Origin: Lachnospiraceae bacterium
GTDB lineage: Bacteria > Bacillota > Clostridia > Lachnospirales > Lachnospiraceae
Direction: 5' to 3'
Assembly (NCBI GenBank): GCA_017553505.1
Contig: JAFZLD010000008.1
Span: 1 to 32,681 of the forward strand
DNA length: 32,681 nt
The notes beneath the pieces were generated by a model. It did not search any database. It was not told the DNA's origin and saw nothing but the letters and a program-made list of their open reading frames with translations. Positions 6,836 to 14,753 of the stretch are shown here, one piece after another. Both the position numbers and the translations under genes were made by a program. How positions within the stretch are numbered: position 1 is the first letter of the stretch; each line of letters starts with the position of its first letter.

Positions 6836-9080
6836 GATTGAATTAGGACAGACACAGGACGAAAAGCGCCTGGACGATATCATAGATGTTTTGCAGAAGC
6901 GGTCGCAAAAGAGCGCGGCACTTCAGAGAGTTATCGCTGAGCTCAAGCAGGTTGAGGACGGAAAGAAAGAGCCTGATATTAAGCCGCTTGCTTTGTACGT
7001 TGATACGTGGGACGTAATCAGATCGAGCAGAGTGGAGGCTTCCAAGTATAATCTTCTGATGGAAAACGCCAAGAAGATTTATGACGATATATTCACCCTC
7101 GGCGAGCATACCCCTGAGTTTGATACGAAGGCAGTTTTTTACAAAAACATAATTCATGAAGACGGCGCGTTGCTTACCGGCGGTTATGTGAACTCGACGT
7201 TTGACTACAATTTGTTTTCGTCATTTGCGGACAAGAACAATTATCAGGTGCTGATTCGCACCATTAAGAAGGCCGACGAGCCTGACAAAGTGCTGGATGC
7301 GGTTTCGACTTACGGACTTCGCGTAAGAGAGTATATTATTGACGACTATGGGTATTTAAGCAACCTCCTCGCTGTGACAAAGAAACTTATTGCCACCAAT
7401 CCCGAAAATTATGAGGCAATAATTGATGAAGCGGCTGCAAAGGTCGAGCGTTGCAACGGAGTGTACGATATTTCTCCCGAAAGGCTCGCACTTGTTGAAA
7501 AGAATGTCAGCACCGCAGAAGCTATAGTAGCAAGCGGGAAGGAGCTTTTTGAAGGTATTGAACTTAAAAGCAAGACTTTCGAAGCAATGGCTGATGAGTT
7601 AAACGAAAAGGCCAAGAACATCGTCAGAATCTCTGAGGAGACGCTTGATGCCAAAGCTAAGAACGTTAAGGCAGAAGTTGACATTGCCCTCAAGGAATAT
7701 ATAGCTTCGCAAAAGAAAACGATTATTATGGAGAAAGACGCTCTCCTTAAGCAGGTATTTTCCGATGCAGAGGCAGAGCTTAACAAATATAAGGCTCTTG
7801 CGAAGGCACTTACAAACAATACTTCCGCAGAGATTGCCATGCTCGGTAAGGATGCGGACGCTGTGGTGGACCGCATAGGAAGAACCATTCATAACGATGA
7901 GAAGATTAATGAATTTCTGACCAAGGCGAAGGTTGATGAGGCTATTCTTGATAAGATAGAGAAACTCAGCGTACTTAACAACGCAAGCATAGAGCGCATG
8001 GCAAAGCAGCCTAACGGCGTGCCTGTTCCGCCTATGGCACCCGGCATGCCTGTCGGCGAGCCCGGCCCCGAGGCCGGCGCACCTCTCGGCGCACCCAGTC
8101 TTATGCCGCCCCCTCCGCACGTTCCTCAAAGATACAGACATGACGGCCCCATTGAGCCCGTAAGCCCCCTTCTTGACAGAAGTATTCCTTTTGCCGACCG
8201 CTTCAGATTGGTTCAGGCGGAGAAGCAGAGAAGAATTGAGCAGGGTGAGCTCTTTCACGAGATGTTTGACGATGTAATCACCGCAGTTATGGAAGATGTT
8301 AACCCTTACCTTATCGGACCTTCGGGTTGCGGTAAGACATATATGATAATGCAGGTAGGACAGATTCTGGGACTTAACTGCGACGATATCGGCTACATCA
8401 ATGAAGAATACGATATCCTCGGCTATGTTACGGCTACAGGCGAGTACAGCGAGTCTAACTTCTACAGACTTTATAAGTACGGCGGAATTGCTTTCTGCGA
8501 CGAGCTTGATAACGGTAACAGCAAGGCTACGGTTAAGCTTAATTCTTTCCTTACCAACAAGATTGATTCAAGCTACAGTTTCCCCGGTGGCGAGCGCGTA
8601 CAGCGTCATCCCAACTTCCGCGTGATTGCGGCGGGTAATACCGACGGAAGCGGTGCAGACGTTAACTACAGCACCAGAGAGAAGATAGAGGAGTCTGTTC
8701 AGCAGCGTATGATTCCTATCTATATCGACTACGATAACCGTGTAGAACAGGCAATTCTTAAGGACTACCCCGACTGGTTCGAGTTTGTATGCGCCTTCAG
8801 AAAGGCTACCGACAAGTGGGGAGAGGTATGCGGAATTCCCGCTTCGGGTATTGTTACCACAAGAGATACGCAGAGAATCAGGACGTACCTTGAAAACGGA
8901 AGCTTCAGCACCGAAAAGATTATTATCTATGAATTTATACAGACCAAGGACCCTGAGTATCTTGCTTTTCTTGCCGAAGAACTCGACAAGAGAATCGATG
9001 CCAAGTCCGTGGCTCGCAGTATCTTGACAACATTCACCAAGCAGGTTGAACTGGTTAGAAGCAAAGGAAGAAAGTATTAA
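6825..9080 (+). CDS. Coiled-coil/Pro-rich AAA+ ATPase (MoxR/CobS-like)
   Basis: A 751-residue cytoplasmic ATPase. Residues 1 to about 395 are helical, with long charged stretches rich in Ala, Glu and Lys (about 240-390) that look coiled-coil. Residues 396-437 form a Pro/Gly-rich linker. From about 480 to the end is one AAA_5-type module: Walker A GPSGCGKT (498-505), Walker B AFCDELDN with D559/E560, sensor 1 VIAAGNTDG, and an arginine-finger-like STREKIEESVQQRM. This domain resembles the MoxR/CbbQ/CobS group of remodelling ATPases, which normally act with a von Willebrand A partner. The start is ATG 6825 with AAGGGGG (6812-6818); an upstream in-frame TTG at 6765 lies inside the previous gene. 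The stop shares one base with the next start (TAATG). The client is unknown. Confidence 0.88.
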   Translation: MAIKIELGQTQDEKRLDDIIDVLQKRSQKSAALQRVIAELKQVEDGKKEPDIKPLALYVDTWDVIRSSRVEASKYNLLMENAKKIYDDIFTLGEHTPEFDTKAVFYKNIIHEDGALLTGGYVNSTFDYNLFSSFADKNNYQVLIRTIKKADEPDKVLDAVSTYGLRVREYIIDDYGYLSNLLAVTKKLIATNPENYEAIIDEAAAKVERCNGVYDISPERLALVEKNVSTAEAIVASGKELFEGIELKSKTFEAMADELNEKAKNIVRISEETLDAKAKNVKAEVDIALKEYIASQKKTIIMEKDALLKQVFSDAEAELNKYKALAKALTNNTSAEIAMLGKDADAVVDRIGRTIHNDEKINEFLTKAKVDEAILDKIEKLSVLNNASIERMAKQPNGVPVPPMAPGMPVGEPGPEAGAPLGAPSLMPPPPHVPQRYRHDGPIEPVSPLLDRSIPFADRFRLVQAEKQRRIEQGELFHEMFDDVITAVMEDVNPYLIGPSGCGKTYMIMQVGQILGLNCDDIGYINEEYDILGYVTATGEYSESNFYRLYKYGGIAFCDELDNGNSKATVKLNSFLTNKIDSSYSFPGGERVQRHPNFRVIAAGNTDGSGADVNYSTREKIEESVQQRMIPIYIDYDNRVEQAILKDYPDWFEFVCAFRKATDKWGEVCGIPASGIVTTRDTQRIRTYLENGSFSTEKIIIYEFIQTKDPEYLAFLAEELDKRIDAKSVARSILTTFTKQVELVRSKGRKY

Positions 9081-9979
9081 TGCCCGTAACTCCGTCACTA
9101 CAGATAAGCAGAGATGAAAAGTTCAGAATATACAGGATTAATTTCAAGTCACTTACAGAGCTCGAACTCTACCTTAAAGGTAATCCGGAAGTAAACAAAT
9201 CTGTGTTTAAGACACAGAAGAGTATTTACCTTCTGGAGGATTTCGCCGGAGAGCCGTTGCCTGCCGCCATCAATTATTGCCACGGCGGCTATGAGACAGG
9301 ACTCGGTGTATTCCTGCGCCTTAAAAAGGAACTTGAGAGCGTCAACGTTATGAAGACGAATTTCCGCCGCTCTGTGCCTGCAGTAGTAGGTTCCAGGCCG
9401 CATGTGCCCAATTTCGTAGCCGGCACGCCCAAGACCATGTTCCGCCTCGATAAGGCCAAGGAAAAGAAGTTCATCGACATGTACATAAATCTTGCCTACA
9501 GCGGCGAGAATACTGATGAGCAGATCAGAAACCGCGGCATACTTACGCTTAACCTTATTACCCTTTTCGAAAGCAACGGTATCGGCGTCAATCTGCATGC
9601 TTTTGAGGCAAGTTACAACTATGAGGAACTCTTCATAGCCGACGTTAAGCTTAAACGTCCCGACGAAATCATCAATGTCGGCAAGTGCTATTACCCTTTG
9701 TGCGGTAAGGAGTTTATCCGCCGTGTTCTGCTGCGAGTCAAGGAATCCATGCCCTTTATGGAGAAGTGGGGCCTTGGCTACGGCGCAGTTCTGCCGGAGA
9801 CCCTTATCAGAAAATACATGGGAATCGACGACAAGAAATTGTTGATTCTTGCGCCCGACGAAATGGGCATTAAGGGCAAGGACATATATGAGGACGCAGC
9901 CGTTTTCTTTGAGCGCCTTAACCTGTCCGACAAGATATCCATCCCCAACTACAAGAATCACAAGAAAAATGAGGCATAA
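9080..9979 (+). CDS. Possible vWA-like partner of the AAA+ ATPase
   Basis: A 299-residue soluble protein without a firm family. Residues 107-120 (PHVPNFVAGTPKTM), then a strand IDMYINLAYSG (132-142), then RG at 152-153 followed by a helix and LFESNGIGVNLHAFEA, resemble a group of phage and actinobacterial proteins I recall as DUF7192-like. The strand-helix-strand pattern is consistent with a degenerate von Willebrand A/Rossmann core, although no DxSxS metal site is present. A vWA-like role would fit its position directly after a CobS/MoxR-type ATPase. The last residues contain NLSDKISIPNY (281-291), which is nearly repeated at the start of the next protein. It overlaps the AAA+ stop by one base and ends two bases before the next ATG. 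Function is inferred from context only. Confidence 0.8.
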   Translation: MPVTPSLQISRDEKFRIYRINFKSLTELELYLKGNPEVNKSVFKTQKSIYLLEDFAGEPLPAAINYCHGGYETGLGVFLRLKKELESVNVMKTNFRRSVPAVVGSRPHVPNFVAGTPKTMFRLDKAKEKKFIDMYINLAYSGENTDEQIRNRGILTLNLITLFESNGIGVNLHAFEASYNYEELFIADVKLKRPDEIINVGKCYYPLCGKEFIRRVLLRVKESMPFMEKWGLGYGAVLPETLIRKYMGIDDKKLLILAPDEMGIKGKDIYEDAAVFFERLNLSDKISIPNYKNHKKNEA

Positions 9980-9981
9980 AG

Positions 9982-10602
9982 ATGAGCGAAATCAATCTTA
10001 GCGATAAAGTATCCATAATCAACTACGGCGTAGGCATACAGCACAAGCTTGCCAATTTGAGCGCAGCCGTGTCCGACATAGTCAAAGAAAAAGACTATTC
10101 CGACATCAAGCAATTAACCGACACCCTCATCGAGCTTATGTCCATGGATGAGCGCAAGACGCCTCTTTACACGGACACCGTAATCGAAAGCATCAAGGAA
10201 GAACTTATCAAGATTCGCTTTGAATTGTTAAAAGAATGCAAGCTCTATGAAGAACTTCGCAACACGAACGAGGTTTACATAACACAGATATCAACCGAAA
10301 TTGCCGATGGCGAAAGTTTTATCAGAGGTATCAAGGATAGTAAAATATCCTATTCAGACTCGTTCTCGCTTTCCGAGCTTAAGGCGCGCGTCAAGGAGCT
10401 TAAAACTTCCAAGACCGTTGCCGGAACCTTGAACGAGCAGTTATCCCTTTATCAAAAGAACAGTGCTTCTTTTGCCGAAAGAATCAGTTCCGTTATCAAT
10501 TCACTCATGCCTCTGTGGGAGAGCAAGGCAGCCCTTTCCGCGAATAAAGAAAGCACACAAAAAGCCTTCAGGATGCTGAAGGCTCTGGTGGACGAAATAT
10601 AA
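9982..10602 (+). CDS. Short TelA-like toxic anion resistance protein
   Basis: A 206-residue helical protein resembling TelA/KlaA (toxic anion resistance family, PF05816). The N-terminal YGVGIQHKLANLSAAVSDIV matches the family's FG-x2-Q-x-K opening. Residues 88-115 (KLYEELRNTNEVYI followed by an ADGESF-like turn) match the middle. Residues 133-185, including LKARVKELKTSKTVA, LYQKN and VINSLMPLWESKAAL, match the most conserved core (RVxxLKxSxTxA, QxxxLIQxN, TxxPLW). Typical TelA proteins are about 350-400 residues, so this is a compact form. TelA proteins are linked to tellurite and envelope stress by genetics, with mechanism unknown. It is the last gene of the operon, and its stop abuts the stop of the convergent HD gene with no intervening base and no terminator. 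Confidence 0.82.
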   Translation: MSEINLSDKVSIINYGVGIQHKLANLSAAVSDIVKEKDYSDIKQLTDTLIELMSMDERKTPLYTDTVIESIKEELIKIRFELLKECKLYEELRNTNEVYITQISTEIADGESFIRGIKDSKISYSDSFSLSELKARVKELKTSKTVAGTLNEQLSLYQKNSASFAERISSVINSLMPLWESKAALSANKESTQKAFRMLKALVDEI

Positions 10603-11166
10603 TTATTTCTCTGTGGCGATTTTGCGCTCGGTTTCTTCTCTTACAAGAGCGCGGAATCGGGTAAGATAATCGGAGAAGGCAACCTTGTCGTCTCCGTAGG
10701 TAAGATTGAGCGTGTATTCTTTCTCTATCCAGGTTGATAAGTCCGACTCGTTGTGAGAGATTACCGCTTCGAGATTGTCGAGGGCTTTGTAGATACGAGC
10801 CTCGGTAGTGACGCGGGCCTCCATCTCAGCATAGAGGTCGTTCATCTCGGTTTTATAGGGCTCGGGAAGGGAATTGACCCAATCGGTCAAGAACCTTTCT
10901 TCCTTGGATTCATCCGCCGCGGACTTGTCAAAAGAAGGTATATCGCCTGTAAATATCTCTCCGAGATCGTGTATCAGACACATCTTAATCACTTTGTCAA
11001 AATCCACATTATTAAACTCATCCTTTAAGAAATAAGCCATCATCGTAATACGCCAGGAGTGCTCGGCAACGCTTTCGTGCCGTCCGCCGGGGGTATAGCA
11101 GTGACGTGTGGTATCCTTAAGCTTCTCTATTGTGTGAAGCACTTCCAAATATTTGTTAATCTCCAA
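10603..11166 (-). CDS. HD-domain hydrolase (YfbR-like)
   Basis: A 187-residue cytoplasmic HD-superfamily metal-dependent phosphohydrolase. Metal ligands visible are H36 (HESVAEHSW), the H66-D67 doublet (CLIHDLGEIFTGDIP) with E70 and D75, and a later Asp in YKALDNLEA. The pattern is that of the HD_3 / 5'-deoxynucleotidase YfbR group, which removes phosphate from nucleoside monophosphates, but substrate cannot be fixed from sequence. The start codon is TTG (11166), supported by a strong GAGGAGG six bases upstream. It lies 18 bases after trmO on the same strand, so the two are probably co-transcribed. It ends tail-to-tail against the TelA-like gene. Confidence 0.88.
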   Translation of the reverse strand: MEINKYLEVLHTIEKLKDTTRHCYTPGGRHESVAEHSWRITMMAYFLKDEFNNVDFDKVIKMCLIHDLGEIFTGDIPSFDKSAADESKEERFLTDWVNSLPEPYKTEMNDLYAEMEARVTTEARIYKALDNLEAVISHNESDLSTWIEKEYTLNLTYGDDKVAFSDYLTRFRALVREETERKIATEK

Positions 11167-11184
11167 TGTAACCCTCCTCTTAAT

Positions 11185-11856
11185 CTACTCGACGGCAGTC
11201 ACCGTCAGAACATTTCTGTTAACCTGAAACTTTATATTTTTGCCTGCAAAAGAAACCCCATACACCCGCGCAGGGTCATCGTGATAATGGGGACGAGGGT
11301 CCTGCTTAAGAACATCTATAGCGGATTCACGTTTGTCTGCAGGAAGCATGGACAGTAAATCGCTTGGAAATGCGACTTCGAGCCTTTCCTCGATATGAGT
11401 GCCGGCGAATCCGTCGGAAGCCTCGGGATGAGCGTCAGCATAGGCTAGGTAAGGCTTAATATCGAAGATAGGTGTATTGTCCCGCATATCGATGCCGGAG
11501 ACTATTATCTCGGGGCCATCGGCGGTGTATTCGACACGTTCTAACTTGACGTTTGAAAGACCTATGGGATTGGGTCTGAAAGGAGAGCGCGTAGCAAACA
11601 CTCCGCGGGTCTCATTACCACCCAGCCTCGGAGGCCTTACGGTTGCCGTAAACTTGTCGGAAGCGACGCCTTCAAACTCCCACAGGAGCCATAAGTAGTC
11701 AAATTCATCGATACCCTTAAGAGCATCGGAGTTTCTGAATTCGGGCTCGAATACGATGCGTCCGGTAAGAGACTTAACAACTCCGCTTTGCCTCGGAACA
11801 CCGAATTTCTCGGGAAAGTCTGTATGAATATGTGCGATTACTTTTAACTTGTCCAT
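11185..11856 (-). CDS. trmO: tRNA m6t6A37 methyltransferase TrmO
   Basis: A 223-residue protein of the TrmO/TsaA/YaeB family, which uses S-adenosylmethionine to methylate N6-threonylcarbamoyladenosine at tRNA position 37. Signatures are FPEKFGVPRQSG at the N-terminus, FDYLWLLWEFEG, and the highly conserved ATRSPFRPNPIGLSNVKL. The C-terminal domain contains DPRPHYHDDPARVYGV. The start at 11856 fits the family N-terminus but has no Shine-Dalgarno sequence. Instead, TACAAT ends six bases before the ATG, so the mRNA may be leaderless. It is followed closely by the HD hydrolase gene. Confidence 0.94.
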   Translation of the reverse strand: MDKLKVIAHIHTDFPEKFGVPRQSGVVKSLTGRIVFEPEFRNSDALKGIDEFDYLWLLWEFEGVASDKFTATVRPPRLGGNETRGVFATRSPFRPNPIGLSNVKLERVEYTADGPEIIVSGIDMRDNTPIFDIKPYLAYADAHPEASDGFAGTHIEERLEVAFPSDLLSMLPADKRESAIDVLKQDPRPHYHDDPARVYGVSFAGKNIKFQVNRNVLTVTAVE

Positions 11857-11872
11857 GAGGGTATTGTACTAT

Positions 11873-11902
11873 AAAAAAACCGCCCGGAGAACCGGACGGT
11901 TT
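11873..11902 (-). terminator. Rho-independent terminator of the first foldase gene
   Basis: AAACCG-c-CCGG pairs with CCGG-a-CGGTTT (11877-11887 with 11892-11902) around AGAA with one mismatch. On the minus strand it is followed by seven T residues (complement of 11873-11879). It lies just after the stop at 11914 and before trmO. Confidence 0.85.
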
Positions 11903-11913
11903 AAATTTAAGAA

Positions 11914-13143
11914 TTATTCTGTAGCGCCTTCAACAACCTTGGCGTTCTCTCTGATGTACTTAATTACTGCGTACTTGATAGCGGTCTGGTTAACGTAGGA
12001 CTGACCGTATGTGGAAAGGGCCTGTTCTTCGCCACCGTAGTACTTAAGAATCATCTTATAATCTTCATCATCAATGGTTAAGCCTGCGCTTTTGAAGATG
12101 GATTCGTAAGTAAGATCCATGCTGGCCTCCTTAATAGCACGTTCCTTAAGGTCCTTCTCATACTCGCTGTTGCTCTTCTGAGTGTAATCGGAGAAGCTCA
12201 TGCTTGCGGCATCTGAGTATCCGTAGTATGTCATGTAAGTCTTGTACTGTTCGAAACTCTGCTCATCACTGTACTTAAGAAGCTGCTTTAAGTGGTTTCT
12301 GTAAGAAGAAGGAATCTTCGAAGCAGAAGCGTTCTCTGTAACGTAATTGGAGATATATGTGTCAAGGTTGCTCTTATAGCCCTGATCTTTGATGTAGGCT
12401 TTGAAGTCTGCAACATTGTCTGCTATATCGCTGTGATTGGTCTTAACATACTCGTCATCAAGCTCGGGAAGAGTCCAGATGGAGTTAACTTTACATTCGA
12501 ATACTGCTTCCTTACCTGCAAGGTCGGGGTTGTTATCGTAAGGGTCGGGAAATGTTACTGTAACGGTAACATTATCACCGGGGTGAGAGCCGATAAGCTG
12601 CTCTTCAAAGTTATCGATGAACTGGCCGGAACCGATGGTAAGAACCTGATTCTCAGCTGTGCCGCCGTCAAACTGAACGCCGTCGATGGAACCTGAGTAG
12701 TCGAGGTTGATGGCGCTGCCGTCCTTAACGGTTGCGGTAGCATCGTCACTGTAAAATCCGTGCTGCTGAAGATCTGAGTTAATCTGGGATTCAACGGTTT
12801 CATCGCTGAATTCAACCTCTGAGAAAGGAATCTCCATTCCCACAAGACCTAAGTCTGTTACAGAGGATAAATCGGCGCCCTTTACAAATCCTTCGTCAGT
12901 AAGACCTGCACTGTAATTCGAATCGGAAACGGTAGTGGTAAAGTGCTGATACATGCCGGCTGCGATTATACCGATTACAGCAACGGCGAGTAAAATACCT
13001 ATTACCCAGCCGAGGATTGCATCAAAATTCTTCTTAACCTTGGCTGCCTTGACTTCGGCTGCGCGGGCTTGTCTTTTTGCTTTGCTTTTGCTGATGGAAG
13101 ATTCTGATACTTCTTCCACTTTCTCTTTAATTTCTTCGCTCAT
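11914..13143 (-). CDS. Membrane-anchored trigger-factor/FKBP-like foldase
   Basis: A 409-residue protein. A charged cytoplasmic N-terminus (1-43) is followed by one membrane segment (about 44-66, LGWVIGILLAVAVIGIIAAG), so the rest is outside the cell. Residues about 130-215 form an FKBP-type domain: INLDYSGSIDGVQFDGGTA, LTIGSGQFIDNFEEQLIG and GDNVTVTVTFPDPY are the classic peptidyl-prolyl isomerase strands. The C-terminal 190 residues are helical, like the trigger-factor chaperone arms. It is probably an extracytoplasmic folding factor for secreted proteins, an inference from topology and domains. It is a paralogue of the next gene with near-identical FKBP blocks. A well-formed promoter (TTGAAA-17-TATACT) precedes it, so it can be expressed alone. 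Confidence 0.88.
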   Translation of the reverse strand: MSEEIKEKVEEVSESSISKSKAKRQARAAEVKAAKVKKNFDAILGWVIGILLAVAVIGIIAAGMYQHFTTTVSDSNYSAGLTDEGFVKGADLSSVTDLGLVGMEIPFSEVEFSDETVESQINSDLQQHGFYSDDATATVKDGSAINLDYSGSIDGVQFDGGTAENQVLTIGSGQFIDNFEEQLIGSHPGDNVTVTVTFPDPYDNNPDLAGKEAVFECKVNSIWTLPELDDEYVKTNHSDIADNVADFKAYIKDQGYKSNLDTYISNYVTENASASKIPSSYRNHLKQLLKYSDEQSFEQYKTYMTYYGYSDAASMSFSDYTQKSNSEYEKDLKERAIKEASMDLTYESIFKSAGLTIDDEDYKMILKYYGGEEQALSTYGQSYVNQTAIKYAVIKYIRENAKVVEGATE

Positions 13144-13189
13144 AATAAATAGTCCTTCCTATGTATGTGCTTGTGCGACATACGTTAAG

Positions 13190-13218
13190 AGTATACGATT
13201 TTTTGCTGCCTTTTTCAA
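13190..13218 (-). promoter_or_regulatory. Promoter of the 409-residue foldase gene
   Basis: On the minus strand, TTGAAA (13218-13213) and TATACT (13195-13190) are 17 bases apart. The region just upstream of the -10 (AAAAAATCG) is similar to that in the promoter of the paralogous gene, suggesting the promoter was duplicated with it. Confidence 0.65.
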
Positions 13219-13223
13219 GCAGA

Positions 13224-14579
13224 TTATTCTTGGGGCTCGTCAATCACGTGGGCATTCTCTTCAAGGAAAGAGATAACGGAATACTTAATTGCGGTCTGAA
13301 GAATGTAAGGCTTGCCGTAAGTGTTGACAGCGTCCTCGCCACCGTAGTAATTGACAATCTGGTTGTAATCGTCATCGGAAATGGTGAGGTCCGCGCTTTT
13401 AAATATTGACTCGTAAGTAAGATCGAGCGTAACCTGTTCCAAAGCAGTATCGGCTACGTAAGTCTCATAGTCCTCATCGCTTAAGCCGGTGTAATCGGCA
13501 AGAGTCATATTGGCCGCATCGTAGTAACCGTAGTAAACCATGTAGGTCTTATACTCTTCAAACTGCTGGTTGATGGTGTATTTTACAAGGTTCTTCATGT
13601 TATCAAGGTAGTCGGAGGGAATGTCATAAGCTTCGGCATTACTTGAAATGTAATTGGCAATGTAGCTCTGAATGTTGCTCTTAACGCCCTGCTCCTTGAT
13701 GTAAGCCTTTACTTCTTCAAGGTTTGAACCAAAGTCGTTTAAGTATTTCTGCACGAATTCGTCGTTAACTTCGGGAGTCTTGTAAATTGAGTTGACTTTG
13801 CACTCAAAAACGGCTTCTTTGCCCGCTAAATCCGCGCTGTGGTAATCCTCGGGGAAGGTAACGGTAACGGTTACATCGTCGCCGGGGTGAGCGCCGATAA
13901 GCTGCTCTTCAAAGTTATCGATGAACTGACCGGAACCGATGGTAAGTGTCTGGTACTCGGCTGTACCGCCGTCGAACTTAACACCGTCGATGGAACCCGA
14001 ATAGTTAAGATTGATGGTGTTACCGTTCTGAACCGTAAGCTCGGGGTTGTCATCATAAAAAGCATAATTGGATGCAGCCTCCAAAAGGTCGGCATTTACC
14101 TTATCATCGATGTAGGCAACGGAGCCGTAAGGAATCTCCATTCCCATAAGGTTAAGGTCCTTAACGGAAGAGATGTCGGCACCCTTTATGAAGCCTTCTT
14201 CCGTAAGCTGTGCGCTAAAATCAAAGTCGGGAACGGAAGGTTCCGAACCGGAAACGGATTCATTGTCCGAAACCGACTCGCCGGTCGATGCAACTTCTTC
14301 GGATACGGAAGTCTCATTGGTGGTGCTGACAGTGTTTCTGTCATCTGTTGCGGGTTTCTTCAAAAGAAAAATCACAACACAAATCAAACCCGCAATAAGA
14401 GCCACGGAAGCGACTGCAATTGCAATTATCAAGCCTTTCTTATGTGTAACGGTTGCCTCGGCTTCAAGAGGGGCACCATTAAGTGAAGGCTCTGTAGTAT
14501 CGGTTACTTCAGTTTCGGCTGCCTCGGTCGCGGTAACTTGCGCTTCAGTCTTAACTGATTCGTTAAATTCTTCGTTCAT
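13224..14579 (-). CDS. Membrane-anchored trigger-factor/FKBP-like foldase, paralogue
   Basis: A 451-residue paralogue of the neighbouring gene with the same plan: an acidic, Thr/Glu-rich cytoplasmic tail (1-48), one membrane segment (about 49-72, GLIIAIAVASVALIAGLICV), a low-complexity Ser/Glu/Val linker (about 75-115), an FKBP domain (INLNYSGSIDGVKFDGGTA, LTIGSGQFIDNFEEQLIG, GDDVTVTVTFPEDY) and a helical trigger-factor-like C-terminal region. The linker is longer than in the paralogue, which may set the distance from the membrane. Both end in a YGGE-x4-TYG-x2-Y motif. Probably an extracellular prolyl isomerase/chaperone. It has its own promoter and no obvious terminator before the next gene. 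Confidence 0.88.
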   Translation of the reverse strand: MNEEFNESVKTEAQVTATEAAETEVTDTTEPSLNGAPLEAEATVTHKKGLIIAIAVASVALIAGLICVVIFLLKKPATDDRNTVSTTNETSVSEEVASTGESVSDNESVSGSEPSVPDFDFSAQLTEEGFIKGADISSVKDLNLMGMEIPYGSVAYIDDKVNADLLEAASNYAFYDDNPELTVQNGNTINLNYSGSIDGVKFDGGTAEYQTLTIGSGQFIDNFEEQLIGAHPGDDVTVTVTFPEDYHSADLAGKEAVFECKVNSIYKTPEVNDEFVQKYLNDFGSNLEEVKAYIKEQGVKSNIQSYIANYISSNAEAYDIPSDYLDNMKNLVKYTINQQFEEYKTYMVYYGYYDAANMTLADYTGLSDEDYETYVADTALEQVTLDLTYESIFKSADLTISDDDYNQIVNYYGGEDAVNTYGKPYILQTAIKYSVISFLEENAHVIDEPQE

Positions 14580-14623
14580 AACAAAATCCTTTCAAAAGTT
14601 CTTTTTACACAATATACTCCACG

Positions 14624-14652
14624 ATTATACGTTTTTTCGCCGGATTAGTAAA
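14624..14652 (-). promoter_or_regulatory. Promoter of the 451-residue foldase gene
   Basis: On the minus strand, TTTACT (14652-14647) and a perfect TATAAT (14629-14624) are 17 bases apart, about 45 bases before the start codon. A GAAAGGA ribosome site follows. Confidence 0.65.
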
Positions 14653-14753
14653 TCCCATAACGAGTATAAAAATGTGAAAATTCGGTGAAAAATATGCCGC
14701 GGAGTGATATGATATTGCATGTGGTGACATTTTATAAGTAAAGAGAGGTTTGT

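Noticed and set aside
13201-13223. CTGC...GCAG hairpin between the two foldase genes as a terminator
   Set aside because: There is no T-run on the strand that would need it, and the bases form the -35 region of the next promoter.
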